Part shown: positions 55,986-64,000 of the stretch, in pieces
Position numbering within the stretch: the first letter of the stretch is position 1
Layout of the letters: each line of letters begins with the position of its first letter
Assembly (NCBI GenBank): GCA_964472015.1
Contig: CAYYIP010000004.1
Coordinates: forward strand, 62,001 to 126,000
Source: JAAYTD01 sp964472015
GTDB lineage: Bacteria > Bacteroidota > Ignavibacteria > Kapaibacteriales > UBA2268
Direction of reading: 5' to 3'
Length of the DNA: 64,000 bases
Program-made: the position numbers and the translations under genes
Notes under the pieces: generated by a model
The model's database searches: none
Told to the model about the DNA's origin: nothing
The model's input: the letters and a program-made list of their open reading frames with translations, nothing else

Positions 55986-56507
55986 CTACGCTGCTTTTTT
56001 CTTTGCCACTTCTTCAATAAGAGAAGCTAAATCTCTTATTACAGCGTTTATTGAACCAACGATGCCAGATGCAGGTGATTGTAATGAACCTAATATTCCT
56101 GCCATTAAATCTGTACGTGATGGTAACGATGCAACTAAATTTAGTTGTTTACCGTCATATAACTGACCTTCTATTAGTGCTGCTTTTAGATTAAGTGTTC
56201 CTGTTTTATCAAAAACTTTTTTAATTATTTTTGCAGGAGCAGTAGCATCATCATCAGCTAGAATTATAGCTGTTTGACCGACTAATTTTTCGGCCGGTAC
56301 TTCTATTCCTATTTCTTTTAAAGCCAATAGAATTAAAGTATTTTTTGAAACTAACATACGTGCAGATATGTTTTTAAATTCTTTACGTATTTCGTTTGTT
56401 TCTTTTGATGCTATTTTAGCAAAATCTACAAAATAGATGCCTTGAACATCTTTTAACACTTCTACTAAGCCAGAAACTATTGCTTTTTTTTGTTCTTTAT
56501 TAGCCAT
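55986..56507 (-). CDS. rplJ: Ribosomal protein uL10
   Basis: The base of the L12 stalk, 173 residues. Starts NKEQKKAIVSGLVEVLKDVQGIYFVDFAKI, with RKEFKNISARMLVSKNTLILLAL (rRNA-binding part), and ends with the L12-binding helix (GSINAVIRDLASLIEEVAKK). It is not preceded by rplA or rplK; the gene upstream is sigA, 349 bp away. A strong Bacteroidota-type promoter and a hairpin lie upstream, so rplJL form a transcription unit of their own. Confidence 0.99.
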   Translation of the reverse strand: MANKEQKKAIVSGLVEVLKDVQGIYFVDFAKIASKETNEIRKEFKNISARMLVSKNTLILLALKEIGIEVPAEKLVGQTAIILADDDATAPAKIIKKVFDKTGTLNLKAALIEGQLYDGKQLNLVASLPSRTDLMAGILGSLQSPASGIVGSINAVIRDLASLIEEVAKKKAA

Positions 56508-56856
56508 AATACTGAATTTATGTAGATTTTATATTATTTATCAGTTATAATAGAAGCTACTGATAAATGAGTGCGTAACACGAACTACAAATATAAGTTT
56601 TTTCTTTTTAAAATACAAATATAATATTATTTTTTTGTTGAAAAGTAAAAAAGGTATTATTTCTTTTCTAACAAGAGTTAAATACTTTGTATTAATTATT
56701 AATATTAAAATATTAGCAAATTATTTATTTTAATAAGTTTAATTTAAAAATATAAAAAATAAATACAAGTGCTTTACTTATATTTATTTTTCATATTAAT
56801 ATTTTATTATATTTATCTAAATTATTGTATATTATATTTATCTTAAATTATTGTAT
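56508..56856 (-). promoter_or_regulatory. rplJ upstream region: consensus Bacteroidota promoter and leader hairpin
   Basis: On the minus strand, TTTG (56619-56616), a 20-nt spacer and TATATTTG (56595-56588) match TTTG-N20-TAnnTTTG exactly. Transcription would start near 56580. Downstream at 56568-56536 is a hairpin with 10-bp perfect arms and a 13-nt loop, 29 nt before the ATG. It may serve L10-dependent autoregulation, but no L10-leader kink-turn could be identified. The rest of the 349 bp has no gene. Confidence 0.7.
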
Positions 56857-57717
56857 TTATCCGAGGTATGCTTTTAGCGTTTTACTTCTTGATGTAATAC
56901 GTAATCTACGGAGTGCTTTTTCTTTTATTTGTCTTACGCGTTCTCTAGTTAAATTAAATTTTTCACCTATTTCTTCTAGTGTTAATACGGAGCCTTCTAG
57001 TCCATAGAAAAGTTTTATTACTTCTGCTTCTCTAGGAGTGAGTGTATTGAGTACTTGTTTTACTTCTATTTTTAAAGATTCATATATTAGTTCTGAATCT
57101 GGAGAAGGTTGCATTTCATTTGGTAGTACATCTAGCAATCTATTATCTTCACCTTGTACAAAAGGTGCATCGACCGACAAGTGACGTCCTGATATTTTTA
57201 TTGTATCTACTATATCTGATATAGTCATGTTCAATTGTTCTGCTAATTCGGTCACTGTTGGTTCACGTTCATATTCTTGTTCTAGGCGGCTAAATTCTTT
57301 TCCTATTTTATTTAGGGCACCAACTCTATTAAGAGGAAGTCTAACTATTCTTGATTGTTCGGCTAAAGCTTGTAATATTGATTGTCTTATCCACCATACT
57401 GCGTATGATATAAATTTAAAACCTAGTGTTTCGTCAAATCTATTAGCTGCTTTTATTAATCCCAAATTCCCTTCATTTATAAGGTCACCTAATGTAAGAC
57501 CTTGGTTTTGATATTGCTTAGCAACTGATACAACAAAACGTAAGTTTGCTTTGACTAACCTTTCTAATGCTAAAGTTGCTTCTTGACCACCATTCTTTAT
57601 TTTTTTAGCAAGTTCTATTTCTTCTTCGGGAGTTAATAATTCTACTTTTCCTATTTCTTGTAGATATTTATCAAGTGATTGACTTTCGCGATTGGTATAT
57701 TGTTTTGTTATTCTCAT
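56857..57717 (-). CDS. rpoD: Primary sigma factor (RpoD/SigA)
   Basis: The 286-residue sigma-70 lacks region 1.1 and the long non-conserved region, as in Bacteroidota/Chlorobiota. Region 1.2 is SLDKYLQEIGKVELLTPEEE; region 2 is NLRFVVSVAKQYQNQGLTLGDLINEGNLGL, followed by FISYAVWWIRQSI; region 3 includes RIVRLPLNRVG; region 4 is LTPREAEVIKLFYGLEG, with the helix-turn-helix LTLEEIGEKFNLTRERVRQI. The matching promoter type upstream of rplJ supports the assignment. It is the first gene of the minus-strand run sigA-rplJ-rplL-tRNA-rpoB, though each part has its own spacer. Confidence 0.97.
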   Translation of the reverse strand: MRITKQYTNRESQSLDKYLQEIGKVELLTPEEEIELAKKIKNGGQEATLALERLVKANLRFVVSVAKQYQNQGLTLGDLINEGNLGLIKAANRFDETLGFKFISYAVWWIRQSILQALAEQSRIVRLPLNRVGALNKIGKEFSRLEQEYEREPTVTELAEQLNMTISDIVDTIKISGRHLSVDAPFVQGEDNRLLDVLPNEMQPSPDSELIYESLKIEVKQVLNTLTPREAEVIKLFYGLEGSVLTLEEIGEKFNLTRERVRQIKEKALRRLRITSRSKTLKAYLG

Positions 57718-58218
57718 TTTTTACTTCAAAAAATTAAAAAGGTTAAACAATTAAAATTGAATTAAGAAACTATATTATTTATATTATTTTTATTAATTAT
57801 AATAAATTATAATAATATATTAATATAGTTTTTTTATATTTGTAATTATAATTTTTAATAACGAATTAAAAATTATATTATTTTACATTTTGTTTTAATT
57901 TGTTTTTAAATTATATTTAATATCTATAAGATATACAAAAATTATAAAAATTATTATTAATATGTTTTATTTTTGTTGTATAGATACTAAAAAACAAATA
58001 TAATAAAAAATATAGTAATATAAAAAAAAATGTAAAAAATCTTTTTTTTATTTAATTTCACATTACATATAATAAAAGCAAATTATTTTAATTATTTATA
58101 ACTTAATATATAAATTTAAGGATTTATTTATAATAAAATTAAAAATATTTTAAATAAGTTTAATAACTGATAAAAATTATAAGATTATAGACAATAAAAA
58201 ATATAAAAAGGGAAATAT
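57718..58218. promoter_or_regulatory. Divergent sigA/arginase spacer with the same promoter-like element as upstream of pruA
   Basis: This 501-bp AT-rich stretch has no ORF. At 57968-57975 is TATTTTTG, directly followed by TTGTAT and, overlapping, ATAGATACTAAAAAA at 57980-57994. The same two pieces occur at 9471-9510. A minus-strand TATATTTG at 58002-57995 might serve sigA. The arginase start has a GGGA sequence upstream. Confidence 0.45.
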
Positions 58219-59190
58219 ATGATAGCTAAAATTAAACTTGTTGAGGTAAAATCTGATTTAGGTGGGCGGATTGCGGGAGCTAGTTTAGGTATTGATGCAA
58301 TAAGAATTGCATCTTATTATAATCCGAATAATTTTGGATTTTTTAGACGATTTGAAAACGAATGTTATGCGAGAATAAATGCAGACAATCAATTATTTAA
58401 TCGTCCGAACAAGCATATATATTGTAAAAAGATAGAAGAAATCATAAATATATATAAGCAGACTGCGGAAGCAGTTGAGGAAGGGATGAAAAATTGTGAT
58501 TTTACTTTAGTTATAGCTGGCGACCATAGTTCTGCAGGTGGGACTATAGCAGGGATGAAGCAGGCGTATCCAGATAAGCGGTTAGGGGTTATTTGGATTG
58601 ATGCGCATGCGGATGTTCATACTCCTTATACGTCTGATACTGGTAATATGCATGGAATGGCATTAGCAACGGCAATAGATGATAATAATTTAGAATGTAG
58701 ATTTAACGATGTTGATAATGAAACGGCGGAATTATGGGAAGAAATAAAAAATGTTGGGGGGACTAAAAAGAAAGTAGATTTTTCTGATGTTGTTTATGTT
58801 AGTTTACGTGATTATGAAATAGCCGAAGATACTTTAATAAAGAAATACAATACAAAAGTAATTAGAACTTTTGATTTACGTATGCTTGGGGCAAAGGAGA
58901 CAGCGCATTCTATAATAAATTATTTATCAAAATGTGATATTATTTATGTTTCTTTTGATGTTGATAGTATGGACACTTCCGTATCTATGGGGACTGGAAC
59001 GCCTGTTTCAGACGGTATTTTTGTTCAAGAAGCGAAAGAATTGTTAAGGATACTTGCTAGTTATGATAAAGTAAGGTGTATAGAATTTGCAGAGATTAAT
59101 CCTATTTTAGATGTTGGTAATAAAATGGCGGAAGTTGTTTTTAATGTATTATCAGTTATTTGTAGAACGGTTGATTTATGTTTTGCATAA
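58219..59190 (+). CDS. Arginase-family ureohydrolase
   Basis: The 323-residue manganese enzyme has GDHSSAGGT (His103), WIDAHADVHTPYTSDTGNMH (Asp128, His130, Asp132) and SFDVDSMDTS (Asp247, Asp249). The TSDTGNMHGMALA segment is the arginase substrate-guanidinium loop pattern (GN-x-HGM), so arginase (arginine to ornithine plus urea) is more likely than agmatinase. Formimidoylglutamase relatives cannot be fully excluded. It is divergent from sigA. With pruA in the window, an arginine-ornithine-glutamate route is plausible; ornithine aminotransferase is not seen here. Confidence 0.85.
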   Translation: MIAKIKLVEVKSDLGGRIAGASLGIDAIRIASYYNPNNFGFFRRFENECYARINADNQLFNRPNKHIYCKKIEEIINIYKQTAEAVEEGMKNCDFTLVIAGDHSSAGGTIAGMKQAYPDKRLGVIWIDAHADVHTPYTSDTGNMHGMALATAIDDNNLECRFNDVDNETAELWEEIKNVGGTKKKVDFSDVVYVSLRDYEIAEDTLIKKYNTKVIRTFDLRMLGAKETAHSIINYLSKCDIIYVSFDVDSMDTSVSMGTGTPVSDGIFVQEAKELLRILASYDKVRCIEFAEINPILDVGNKMAEVVFNVLSVICRTVDLCFA

Positions 59191-59244
59191 ATAGCTAAAT
59201 AAGATAATATCAAAATTAATAACGTATATAAAAAAAATAATAAC

Positions 59245-59277
59245 AGTATATAAAAAGTATATAAAAAGTATATAAAA
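59245..59277. repeat. Three tandem 11-bp A-tract repeats
   Basis: AGTATATAAAA occurs three times without gaps. The 11-bp period is close to one helical turn, so the A-tracts are roughly in phase and the DNA may be curved. Between arginase and a small lipoprotein gene. Confidence 0.6.
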
Positions 59278-59463
59278 TTAATAATATATTATAAAATAGT
59301 ATATATAAATATAATAAATATAAATCAAAAATTTAATTTAATTTTATAGAAAATATAATATTAAATAAAATACAAAAAAATTAAAATTATAATTTATTAT
59401 TATAAAAATATTTAAATTATATTAATTGTAAAATATTTCTTTTATTGACGGGAGGTGAAAATT

Positions 59464-60003
59464 ATGGATAAGTATAAAATTAATTATAGTCTTAAAGTTA
59501 TTTATATAATAGCTATAATTTTTATATTATCTGGATGTGGTACGGGGATACTTTTTAAGGAAGTTAATTCTGACGAAAAGATTTTAGTTGTTGTTATGCC
59601 TTTTAAAGAAGATAACTATAATTGTAATATGGACATAGAGAGTATATTATTAAGGAAAAATTATGATATATATAATGGTAAATTATTAATAGATGAGTGT
59701 TGTTTATCACTTAAAAAATCGGTTGATAGTATTTCCATTAGTGAATTTGTAGATTTTGCATCATCAAGGTATATAGATAAAATTATTTTTGGTATTGTAA
59801 AATATGAATGGTTGGAGGGAGTTTATTCTAAGCCTGGAATTGAATTAGAAAGAGATAAATTAGTTGAAGGTAATTATGCTATATTAAATTGTGATTGGGT
59901 TGATTTAAAAACGAAAAAAGTTGAAAAAATAGTTTCTAATTATAGAATCAAAAAAGTCCCTCTTGGGATGCCGGATAACATTTATGTTTCGCCATCTTTT
60001 TAA
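59464..60003 (+). CDS. Small lipoprotein of unknown function
   Basis: The ATG at 59464 is chosen because a strong SD (GGGAGG at 59450-59455) lies at the right distance; the in-frame GTG at 59455 overlaps the SD. The 179-residue product has a leader with lipobox ILSGC, then KILVVVMPFKEDN, a beta-strand start that resembles CsgG/LpoB-like lipoproteins with an N-terminal VAVxPF strand. Later parts (FASSRYIDKIIFGIVKYEW, ILNCDWVDLKTKKVEKIVSNY) fit that fold, as a sub-cellular response or nucleotide-free variant. This is a weak fold-level hint. No operon partner is seen. Confidence 0.65.
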   Translation: MDKYKINYSLKVIYIIAIIFILSGCGTGILFKEVNSDEKILVVVMPFKEDNYNCNMDIESILLRKNYDIYNGKLLIDECCLSLKKSVDSISISEFVDFASSRYIDKIIFGIVKYEWLEGVYSKPGIELERDKLVEGNYAILNCDWVDLKTKKVEKIVSNYRIKKVPLGMPDNIYVSPSF

Positions 60004-60822
60004 TTATATTTTTAGGATTATTTATTTTTAGTTAGAAAATATTTTTTATATTTTTTTATAATTATTATGTGAATTTGTTTTTTTGTTATTATATTAATTA
60101 TTCTATAAAAGATATAATTGTTAAAAAATATTTTTTATAATTAAAAATTATTCAGTAAAGGTATAGATGGAAATAGTATTTTTAAATATTTAACTATATT
60201 TATATTTAATACTTAAACAAATATATATGTATATGATTAGTACATATATATATGTAGAATTGTTTGTATTTTTTTTTAAACATTTACATATTTTTATTAA
60301 ATTTGTATTCAAAATATAATTTTTTTGGATTTAATATTTTGCTTTTAAGAATAATAAAAAAGTATGTAATTTTCAATTTTAAAAATAAAAATAAAAATAA
60401 TAAACAAGTAAAATAATAAGTAAAATTAAATATTAATAACATTAATTTATATAATAATTATACATATTATATTTATTTAATGAATATTTATTATTAGTTT
60501 TATTTGTATTAAATGTATAAAGTTAATAAAAATATACTTTTCTATTTACTTTTCACTATACATATTCGACATTATTATATTTTAATATAGATATAATAAA
60601 TATATATAAATATGGTAAATATACCTAAATTATGTAAATATATTTAGATATATAAAAATAAATTTAGGTATAAAAAATTAAATAAGATTTTATTTTTGAT
60701 AAACATTATAAATTTAAGGTCATATTTTTATAAAGTTAATCAAAATAAAAAGAAATATTGATTAATAAAATATATATTTAAAAATGTATTAATTTTTACT
60801 AAAATTTTTGGAGTACAAATTT
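60004..60822. other. 819-bp gene-free spacer before the TonB receptor
   Basis: No ORF, tRNA or recognisable riboswitch is visible. Structures: a hairpin with 11-bp arms at about 60222-60252 (ATATATATGTA / TACATATATAT); an inverted repeat TATACCTAAATT (60620-60631) / AATTTAGGTATA (60661-60672) with 29 nt between; and a TATTTTTG at 60691-60698, a possible -7 element giving a leader of about 120 nt for the receptor. Confidence 0.5.
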
Positions 60823-63800
60823 ATGCGTAAGCTAATTGTATTATTTTCCTTTATAGCGGTATTAGCGCCGGCATCCGTATTTGCAAGTATTTACGGTATA
60901 TTGGCGGGGAAGGTAGTTGATGCTGAAGGTAAAGGGATAATAGGTGCAACTGTATTAATAGAGGGCACCACTCGTGGGACTAATGTTCGTGCAAGAGACG
61001 GTAGTTTCACAGTTTCCAATATTCAAGCGGGTAGTTATACTATAAAAGTACGTGCTGTTGGTAAAACGGAACATAGGGTAACTGTTAGAATTTCTGCTGA
61101 CCAAACAACGAATATCAATGTTGTTTTAAGAGATGATGCTGTACAAATGGATACAGTAGTAGTTATTGGTACTAATCCTGGGGATGGTAAGGTTGACGTG
61201 AATCATATTGGTTCAGTTACTACTATGTCCGGTGATGAATTAACAAGGCAATCAGGTTCAAGTTTAGCTTCGGTTATTGGATTAAGTGCTGGTGTTTCAT
61301 CTGATGGTGGTGGATTTGCTATTCGTGGTAGTCGTACAGAAGAAACTCAAATTAGGGTTGATGGATTAAGTGTTGGGAATCAGTTTACTGGTGGTTTTGG
61401 TGCAGGTGGTTCTACTTATTTTCCTATGGTTTCTACTTATGCAACAGAAGAAGTACAAGTCATTACTGGTAACTTTGCAGCTGAGTATGGAGAAGCACAA
61501 GGTGGTGTTGTAAATACTGTTGTAAAACAAGGTCGTACTGATAGATATGAAGGGCATCTTTATTGGCAAACAGATGTTGGTGCTTTATATGGTTCGCAAG
61601 CAGATGGTGTTGCAATAAGAAAAGTTGGGAATGAATTTAAAATTTTCAATTCTGGGGATGGGCTTGATTTACTAAGTGCTAATTATTTTGATGTAGATTT
61701 TGGTTTTGGTGGACCATTAAAATTTGTTAATGATAAATCTACTTTTTATATTACGGGTAATTATAGAAATTCTGATTATTCAATGGGATATGATATAAAA
61801 GATCCTTGGGGAAATTCACTAGTTCGTTTACCAAATGATGGATTCTGGCGCAAAAATTTACAAGCAAGATTACGTTTTGGTATTACTAATGATATAAGTC
61901 TTGTTCTTGGAGGTCAATATGGTATTTCTAGTTCTGAAAATGCTTCTACAGGTTGGATGTATAGTAATGAAATAGGGGTACCCTCACTTGATGAGAATGG
62001 GAATATTTCTCCTTTTGGAACACCTACATCTAACGGTATTGAGCAACGTATAGCAAAAAACAGTGTTACAAATAAATTTGTAACTAATATTATGGCTAGA
62101 TTAAATCATACATTAAGTGATAGAAGTTTCTATGAAATAACAGTATCTAATACTTCTAACAATGATGAAACAGGTAGACGTGTTGGTGCGGATGCGCCTA
62201 ACTTTTTAACTGGTTTTAAAATAATGGAAGCTACTGATAATTGGATAGTTGATGGTGGTACATTTAAAGAAGCCATTGACAATCAAGGTAAAGTAAGTGG
62301 TGATAAAATAATTGATTGGGCTGCCCCGATTAATTATAGTGGATTATCTAAAGATGGATATTGTAATTCTACATGGTTAGGTATTAATCCGCTTACAGGA
62401 TATTATGAAGGTCAAATTTATAGACAGAGTACTATGAATCCTTGGGGAATTACTGGTAGAGCATTTTCTGGAGGGGCTAGTGGTTTTGATTTTAGATATG
62501 GTAGTTATTGGCAAGTTGATGGTAATTATAATTTATTTAATGTAAAGACTGCTAATTTTACTCATAATTTTAAAGCCGGATTTGAAGCTAATTTTTCTAC
62601 TTTACATAGACATTACAATGGTAATCCAGCTATTGGTAATCCTGTTTATGATATTTATACTGATAAATGGGGTGGTAATATTTATGCAGATAGTCTAAAA
62701 GAATATAATAAAACAAGTAAGCCTATGACACAGATGAAAATAGGTGCTTATATTCAAGATCAAATCATTTATAAAGGGATAGTATTTAATCCAGGATTAA
62801 GAATAGACATTCTTGATCCACAATCTAAATATAGAGTAGTTGCTTCTGAAAAACCGCAATTTATACCTATTTCATCGGATACGGGATTTGCTGATGCTTC
62901 AATTAAGTATCAAATTAGTCCAAGAATTAGTATTAACTATCCTATTACAGAGATGTCGTATATTTCTATTTCTTATGGCTTATTCTTTCAGAGTCCTATG
63001 CAACAGTATATGTATGATAGATTTAATGCTGAAACTATTGCAGGGTCTATGGCTCTTTTGGGTGATCCTAATATGGATGCGCAACAAACAAACCAATATC
63101 AAGTTAGCTATAAAAATCAATTATCTAGTGAATTTGCACTTGGTATAACTGCTTATTATAAAGATGTTTATAATCAATTAGGTGTACAACAAGTACTTAC
63201 TGCACCAGATGCTTATTTCCAATATGCAGTTTCTGAATATGGTACTTCGAAAGGATTTGAAGTTGAACTTAACAAATTTTTGACTAATAATTTTACTTTT
63301 AATATTAATTATGCATTAGCATATAACAATGTTACTTCTAGTGGTGTTACTAGTAATACGAGTGTATTAGAAGATCCATATTCTAGAAAGTTAACTTTCC
63401 CATTAGCACCTTATCCTGCATCAAGTGATATTAGGCATCAAGTAAAAGGTAGTATTAGTTTCCAATGGCGTAGAGACGAAGGTCCTACTCTTGCTGGGTT
63501 AAAAATATTACAAAATGCTTTACTTACTCTTACTCCATATTGGCGTACGGGTGTACCGTATACACGTCAAAGTATTTCAGGGCAGGCTATAAGTGAGCGT
63601 AACGTATATCGCGGTCCTAATTATTGGAACGTTGATGCTAAAATTGAGAAAGCATTTTTCTTAAGAGATTGGTTCGGTGAAAGTTTTGGCAATGCAAGAC
63701 TTGCTTTTTTTGCTAATATTTATAACATATTTAATCTTAGAGGACCAGTTGGTTTTTATACAACTACTGGAGATCCTGATGATAATGGTGTATCTTTGAA

Positions 63801-64000
63801 TCACGTTAGAATTGGTGATTTCTTGTATACGCCTTATTATGAAAAAGCTAATTATTCTAATGCTTCGTCTTTTTCGGTGGATCAATATGATATTTATGGA
63901 AATAGACTTTATAGTAAAGATGCAGATTTTGATAAAAATGGCATAGTTACTCAAGAAGAAAAATATCAAAGTTATTTAAATTATGTAGAAATGGGAATTT
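60823..64000 (+). CDS. TonB-dependent outer-membrane receptor (3' end beyond window)
   Basis: The frame stays open from the ATG at 60823 (GGAG SD at 60810-60813) to the window end, 1059 codons. The signal peptide ends VFAS (residues 1-22). Residues about 26-105 are a carboxypeptidase-regulatory-like domain (LAGKVVDAEGKGIIGATVLI, GSFTVSNIQAGSYTIKV). The plug spans about 120-235 (VNTVVKQGRT end). The barrel follows with strands such as GAYIQDQIIYKGIVFNPGLRID and YISISYGLFFQSPMQQYMYD. It lacks the SusC-type TonB-box signature seen in glycan receptors, so CirA/OmpR-like or protein/siderophore uptake is possible. Less AT-biased codons suggest strong expression. Confidence 0.9.
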   Translation, partial: MRKLIVLFSFIAVLAPASVFASIYGILAGKVVDAEGKGIIGATVLIEGTTRGTNVRARDGSFTVSNIQAGSYTIKVRAVGKTEHRVTVRISADQTTNINVVLRDDAVQMDTVVVIGTNPGDGKVDVNHIGSVTTMSGDELTRQSGSSLASVIGLSAGVSSDGGGFAIRGSRTEETQIRVDGLSVGNQFTGGFGAGGSTYFPMVSTYATEEVQVITGNFAAEYGEAQGGVVNTVVKQGRTDRYEGHLYWQTDVGALYGSQADGVAIRKVGNEFKIFNSGDGLDLLSANYFDVDFGFGGPLKFVNDKSTFYITGNYRNSDYSMGYDIKDPWGNSLVRLPNDGFWRKNLQARLRFGITNDISLVLGGQYGISSSENASTGWMYSNEIGVPSLDENGNISPFGTPTSNGIEQRIAKNSVTNKFVTNIMARLNHTLSDRSFYEITVSNTSNNDETGRRVGADAPNFLTGFKIMEATDNWIVDGGTFKEAIDNQGKVSGDKIIDWAAPINYSGLSKDGYCNSTWLGINPLTGYYEGQIYRQSTMNPWGITGRAFSGGASGFDFRYGSYWQVDGNYNLFNVKTANFTHNFKAGFEANFSTLHRHYNGNPAIGNPVYDIYTDKWGGNIYADSLKEYNKTSKPMTQMKIGAYIQDQIIYKGIVFNPGLRIDILDPQSKYRVVASEKPQFIPISSDTGFADASIKYQISPRISINYPITEMSYISISYGLFFQSPMQQYMYDRFNAETIAGSMALLGDPNMDAQQTNQYQVSYKNQLSSEFALGITAYYKDVYNQLGVQQVLTAPDAYFQYAVSEYGTSKGFEVELNKFLTNNFTFNINYALAYNNVTSSGVTSNTSVLEDPYSRKLTFPLAPYPASSDIRHQVKGSISFQWRRDEGPTLAGLKILQNALLTLTPYWRTGVPYTRQSISGQAISERNVYRGPNYWNVDAKIEKAFFLRDWFGESFGNARLAFFANIYNIFNLRGPVGFYTTTGDPDDNGVSLNHVRIGDFLYTPYYEKANYSNASSFSVDQYDIYGNRLYSKDADFDKNGIVTQEEKYQSYLNYVEMGI

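Noticed and set aside
56508..56620. Canonical L10 leader RNA
   Set aside because: A hairpin is present but no kink-turn or L10-leader signature could be recognised; kept only as a candidate hairpin.
59245..59277. CRISPR or other spacer-repeat array
   Set aside because: The 11-bp copies are contiguous with no spacers and there are no cas genes.
60620..60672. Ends of an insertion sequence
   Set aside because: Only 29 nt lie between the arms, no transposase is near and no target duplication is visible.
61366..63969. Small frames at 61366-61569, 62840-63148 and 63661-63969
   Set aside because: All lie inside the TonB receptor gene in other frames and have no supporting features.
1..64000. Genetic code 4/25 (UGA decoded as an amino acid)
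   Set aside because: All conserved genes are open under the standard code, Trp is TGG, tRNA-Trp is CCA, and cdsA ends correctly at TGA.

Overview
The window is a very AT-rich stretch of a Gram-negative bacterial chromosome. Three large secreted proteins end in type IX secretion (T9SS)-like C-terminal sorting domains. There are also a TonB-dependent receptor with a carboxypeptidase-regulatory-like N-terminus, PorT-like outer-membrane barrels, ASH (choice-of-anchor D) repeats, a 286-residue primary sigma factor without region 1.1, and promoters of the TTTG-N20-TAnnTTTG type. Together these point to the Bacteroidota/Chlorobiota (FCB) group, perhaps an Ignavibacteria- or Kapabacteria-like lineage. 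That placement is inference; there is no rRNA in the window to settle it. No CRISPR array, insertion sequence, prophage or rRNA operon is visible. Most of the window is housekeeping DNA, with long AT-rich spacers that hold many perfect inverted repeats.

Layout. 1-3200: the end of nuoG (complex I), then a PCMD-type lipoprotein and an outer-membrane barrel. 3310-7562: DedA, pgk, nadD, a uracil-DNA-glycosylase-superfamily protein and a compact ispG. 7760-12763: pruA, kdsC, a ytxH/DUF948 pair and a PLP aminotransferase. 12900-19239: sppA, a VWA-OmpA-SPOR lipoprotein, a secreted protein of unknown function and lplA. 19327-24463: a 1376-residue T9SS cargo protein and a barrel protein. 24604-31291: purC, murD and a subtilisin-like T9SS protease. 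31326-36923: an operon-like run mazG-gatC-kdsB-DUF3108-pheS-cdsA plus a membrane protein. 37032-40486: groL, groS and serS. 40666-43407: MBL hydrolase, lptE and a processive GT2 glycosyltransferase in one operon. 43649-50904: an RSH (p)ppGpp enzyme, a lipoprotein, an M36-like metallopeptidase and agmatinase. 51015-57717: rpoB, tRNA-Trp, rplL, rplJ and sigA, all on the minus strand. 58219-64000: arginase, a small lipoprotein, an 819-bp gene-free spacer and the TonB receptor, which runs off the end.

How the genes fit together. kdsC, kdsB, lptE, cdsA and probably the DUF3108 protein and GT2 enzyme serve the LPS-containing envelope. Arginase, agmatinase and pruA give parts of arginine-to-glutamate and arginine-to-putrescine breakdown. 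The secreted proteases and giant ASH proteins are T9SS cargo; the T9SS machinery itself is not here.

The observations most worth a second look are: three palindromic boxes at an exact 20-bp period upstream of groES; a broken-up L10-L12-beta operon with tRNA-Trp between rplL and rpoB; an RSH enzyme whose HD motif reads HN; near absence of TGA stops (1 of 45 complete genes, and that one is followed by an in-frame TAA); and a repeated promoter-like element near the two arginine-catabolism genes pruA and arginase. I did not find a clearly new multi-gene system.
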